From Deinococcus sp. (GTDB lineage Bacteria; Deinococcota; Deinococci; JACQHA01), in NCBI GenBank assembly GCA_016199255.1, contig JACQHA010000383.1, positions 1 to 6,317 on the forward strand: DNA of 6,317 bases, in the 5' to 3' direction. Of this stretch, positions 4,285 to 6,317 are shown in pieces. Numbering within the stretch: the stretch's first letter is position 1; every line of letters begins with the position of its first letter. The notes under the pieces are model-generated. The model did not search any database, had not been told where the DNA came from, and worked only from the letters and a program-made list of their open reading frames with translations. Made by a program: the position numbers and the translations under genes.

Positions 4285-5796
4285 GTGAGTGTGGCAGAGG
4301 GGCTGCAGATCAATCTGGACCGGCGCCAGGGGGAGCCGCTCTACCAGCAGATCACTCGCCAGGTGCGGGCCAAGATCGTGGCCGGTGACCTGTCTCCCGG
4401 CCAGCGGCTGCCCACGGAGCGGAGCCTAGCCCAGAAGCTAGGGGTCCATCGCAACACCATCGTGAGCGCCTATGCCGAGCTGGAGGCCGATGGGCTCATT
4501 ACTTCCCATGTGGGCCGCGGTACGTTTGTGGCGCAGCGGGAGCTGCCGGCAGAGCGGCCGGTGGTGTGGTCAGAGCTGTTTGCCCAGCGCCTCAGGCGCT
4601 TGGATGAGGCTTATTTCCGGGAGCTAGCCCGCCACAGCAGCCGGCCAGGAGTGATTTCCCTGGCCGGCGCTACCCCGGCGCCGGAGCTGCTGCCCACCAA
4701 GCACTTCACCCAGGTGCTGCAGGAGGTGCTGCGCCGGCACGGCCAGGCGGTGCTGGAGCCGTCCACCAGAGAAGGCCACGGCCCGTTGCGGGAGTGGATT
4801 GCGCAGGACCTGCAGTGCCGGGGCGCGGTGGTGGGCGCAGAGAATGTGGTGATCCTCTCTGGGAACCAGCAGGGGCTGTCGCTTTTGGCCCAGGTGCTGC
4901 TGGATCCCGGTGACCCGGTGCTGGTCGAGGCCCCTACCTATTTGGGAGGGCTGCGGGTGCTGGGCCTGGCGGAAGCGGTACTGTGGGGAGTGCCGATGGA
5001 CAGTGGCGGCTTGCTGGTGGACGTCTTGCAAGAACTACTGCTGCGCCGCCGGCCGAAGCTGATCTATACCCAGCCCACGTTCCAGAATCCCACCGGCGCT
5101 ACTTTAGGCCGGGAGCGGCGGGAGCACCTTTTGGCTGCGGCCGGCGCTGCCGCTGTCCCGGTGGTGGAGGATGATCCCTATGGCGCTCTGTACTACGGCG
5201 CGCCGCCGCCTCCAGCGCTCAAGGCCCTGGACCGCTCCGGGCGGGTGGTGTATCTGGGCACTTTTTCTAAAGTGCTGGCGCCAGGCCTCAGGATCGGCTA
5301 CCTGGTAGGGCCGGAGCCGCTGCTCCACCAGCTGGTGCTGGCTAGGGGAATCCAGGACCTGCACTCCAACACCCCGGCGCAGTGGGCAGCGGCGGAGTTC
5401 TGTGCCCAGGGGTATTTGGATGAGCATCTGGAGGCAGTGCGGCCGCTCTATAGGCGGCGGCGTGATGCCCTGGCTGAGGCGCTGCACAAGTATCTACCTG
5501 AAGGGCAATTCGCGTTGCCTGAGGGCGGTTTCAACTTGTGGCTGGAGATGCCTGAGGGCTGGCGGGCTCTGGACCTGTTCCGGCTGGCTGCCGAGCGGGG
5601 CATGGTGTTTGTGGTAGGGGAGAGCTGCTACCCTTCAGGGGGCAATGAGCGCTGCCTGCGGCTCAACTTCTCCGCGCAGCCTGAAGAGGTCTTGGTTGAA
5701 GCGGTGAAGCGCCTGGCAGCAGCGGCACGGGAACTGGCGCGGCACGGCAGGTCTAAAGAGACTCAGCTCAATACGGCCACTAGGCCGATTGTGTAG
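4285..5796 (+). CDS. pdxR: MocR/PdxR-type transcriptional regulator (wHTH + aminotransferase-like)
   Basis: A 503-residue MocR protein of normal family length. Residues about 8-83 are a GntR-type winged helix (PLYQQI..., LPTERSLAQKLGVHRNTI, GRGTFV). Residues about 120-480 are a fold-type I aminotransferase-like domain that binds PLP as effector. It retains GHGPLRE (164-170), FQNPTG (266-271), EDDPYG (295-300), the Schiff-base Lys K329 in GTFSK, RIGYLVGP (336-343) and R459 in CLRLNFS, so the PLP site looks complete. pdxS follows in the same direction, so PdxR, the regulator of PLP synthesis, is the likely role; PLP probably changes its DNA binding. Autoregulation is suggested by the operator repeats upstream. 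The start is uncertain: GTG 4285 and GTG 4291 are in frame, and a strong GAGGTGA sits on the start itself (4283-4289), too close for either. An ATG at 4280 is out of frame and stops after two codons. Confidence 0.9.
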   Translation: MSVAEGLQINLDRRQGEPLYQQITRQVRAKIVAGDLSPGQRLPTERSLAQKLGVHRNTIVSAYAELEADGLITSHVGRGTFVAQRELPAERPVVWSELFAQRLRRLDEAYFRELARHSSRPGVISLAGATPAPELLPTKHFTQVLQEVLRRHGQAVLEPSTREGHGPLREWIAQDLQCRGAVVGAENVVILSGNQQGLSLLAQVLLDPGDPVLVEAPTYLGGLRVLGLAEAVLWGVPMDSGGLLVDVLQELLLRRRPKLIYTQPTFQNPTGATLGRERREHLLAAAGAAAVPVVEDDPYGALYYGAPPPPALKALDRSGRVVYLGTFSKVLAPGLRIGYLVGPEPLLHQLVLARGIQDLHSNTPAQWAAAEFCAQGYLDEHLEAVRPLYRRRRDALAEALHKYLPEGQFALPEGGFNLWLEMPEGWRALDLFRLAAERGMVFVVGESCYPSGGNERCLRLNFSAQPEEVLVEAVKRLAAAARELARHGRSKETQLNTATRPIV

Positions 5797-5810
5797 GGAA
5801 GAGTGCACCA

Positions 5811-5817
5811 GAGGTGA
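5811..5817 (+). promoter_or_regulatory. Ribosome binding site of pdxS
   Basis: GAGGTGA, a seven-base match to the anti-Shine-Dalgarno complement, lies 8 nt before ATG 5826 and fixes the start of pdxS. The ATG at 5819 is too close and out of frame. Confidence 0.85.
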
Positions 5818-5825
5818 GATGAAGT

Positions 5826-6317
5826 ATGGCGAAGGTACAGGAGAGAACCGTAGGCACCGACACCGTCAAGCGCGGTCACGCCGAGATGCTCAAGGGTGGC
5901 GTGATTATGGACGTCACCACCGCCGATCAGGCCAGGATCGCCGAAGATGCCGGTGCCTGCGCCGTGATGGCGCTAGAGCGGGTACCGGCCGATATCCGCG
6001 CCCAGGGTGGGGTGGCGCGCATGTCTGACCCGGCGATTATTGAAGAGATCATGAAGGCCGTCACCATCCCGGTCATGGCCAAGTGCCGCATTGGCCACTT
6101 TGTGGAGGCCCAGATCCTGGAGGCCCTGGGGGTGGACTTCATTGACGAGTCGGAGGTACTCACTCCGGCTGATGAAGAGCACCATGTGAACAAGTGGGCC
6201 TTCAAGGTGCCGTTTGTGTGCGGTGCCCGGGACCTGGGGGAAGCGCTGCGGCGCATTGGCGAGGGGGCGGCCATGATCCGCACCAAGGGCGAGGCCGGCA
6301 CCGGCAACGTGGTGGAG
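5826..6317 (+). CDS. pdxS: PLP synthase, synthase subunit PdxS (5' part)
   Basis: The first 164 residues of PdxS (normally about 293) run in frame to the window end. PdxS is the (beta/alpha)8 subunit of the cytoplasmic PLP synthase. It makes pyridoxal 5'-phosphate from ribose 5-phosphate, glyceraldehyde 3-phosphate and ammonia supplied by the glutaminase PdxT (the DXP-independent B6 pathway). All key active-site residues are present: D29 in GGVIMDV, K86 in MAKCRIGH, D107 in [12 protein letters not shown] and K154 in [10 protein letters not shown]. They correspond, with a constant shift of five, to D24, K81, D102 and K149 of Bacillus PdxS. The [12 protein letters not shown] (47-58) and [17 protein letters not shown] (128-144) motifs are also typical. 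It lies 29 nt after pdxR in the same direction and is probably co-transcribed. pdxT is expected beyond the right edge. Confidence 0.98.
   Translation, partial: MAKVQERTVGTDTVKRGHAEMLKGGVIMDVTTADQARIAEDAGACAVMALERVPADIRAQGGVARMSDPAIIEEIMKAVTIPVMAKCRIGHFVEAQILEALGVDFIDESEVLTPADEEHHVNKWAFKVPFVCGARDLGEALRRIGEGAAMIRTKGEAGTGNVVE

Noticed and set aside
4022..4288. An 88-codon plus-strand frame ending in a GTGA overlap with pdxR
   Set aside because: It crosses the pdxR promoter, operators and hairpins, has no convincing RBS, and its translation (Pro-, Ser- and Trp-rich) does not look like a protein. The GTGA junction is most likely chance.
4624..5031. A 135-codon minus-strand frame inside pdxR
   Set aside because: A His/Gln-rich antisense shadow of the aminotransferase-like domain, with no family motif.
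5927..6307. A 126-codon minus-strand frame inside pdxS
   Set aside because: It lies opposite PdxS, whose active-site residues are all in place on the plus strand.

Overview
The window is a compact, GC-rich stretch (hand counts of about 60-72% GC in the kinase and vWA genes) of what looks like a bacterial chromosome. The PdxS-type vitamin B6 pathway, a MocR-family regulator and a membrane FHA/vWA/Ser-Thr-kinase cassette would suit a Chloroflexota or a high-GC Gram-positive lineage. This placement is an inference of low confidence. No phage, insertion sequence, CRISPR array, tRNA or rRNA is visible.

Left part (1-3136, all minus strand): a tightly packed three-gene signalling operon, read right to left. 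The first gene encodes a polytopic, glycine-rich membrane protein with a C-terminal FHA domain. The second encodes a secreted or anchored von Willebrand A protein with a signal peptide, an intact MIDAS, one transmembrane helix and a C-terminal zinc ribbon. The third encodes a Ser/Thr protein kinase cut by the window edge. The first pair overlaps by GTGA, and the second pair is separated by 2 nt. The predicted topology puts the vWA domain outside the cell and the zinc ribbon, FHA domain and kinase inside, which suggests a transmembrane sensor or phospho-signalling unit. The kinase has Leu-Lys-Asp in place of His-Arg-Asp, and the FHA domain lacks the usual Ser of its phospho-peptide motif.

Middle (3137-4284): a short RsmI-like (tetrapyrrole-methylase fold) methyltransferase gene on the minus strand. 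Its base composition (about 50% GC in sampled stretches) differs from its neighbours. It ends about 100 nt before the signalling operon. Between the two lies a short frame that ends in a GTGA overlap with the FHA gene and may be the tail of a lost gene. To its right is a 350-nt divergent intergenic region with hairpins, a good sigma-70-type promoter and a cluster of TTGGTCC/TGGACCA repeats.

Right part (4285-6317, plus strand): a MocR/PdxR-type regulator (winged helix plus aminotransferase-like domain) followed after 29 nt by pdxS, the synthase subunit of PLP synthase, which runs off the window. The regulator probably senses PLP and controls itself and pdxS through the operator repeats at its promoter.
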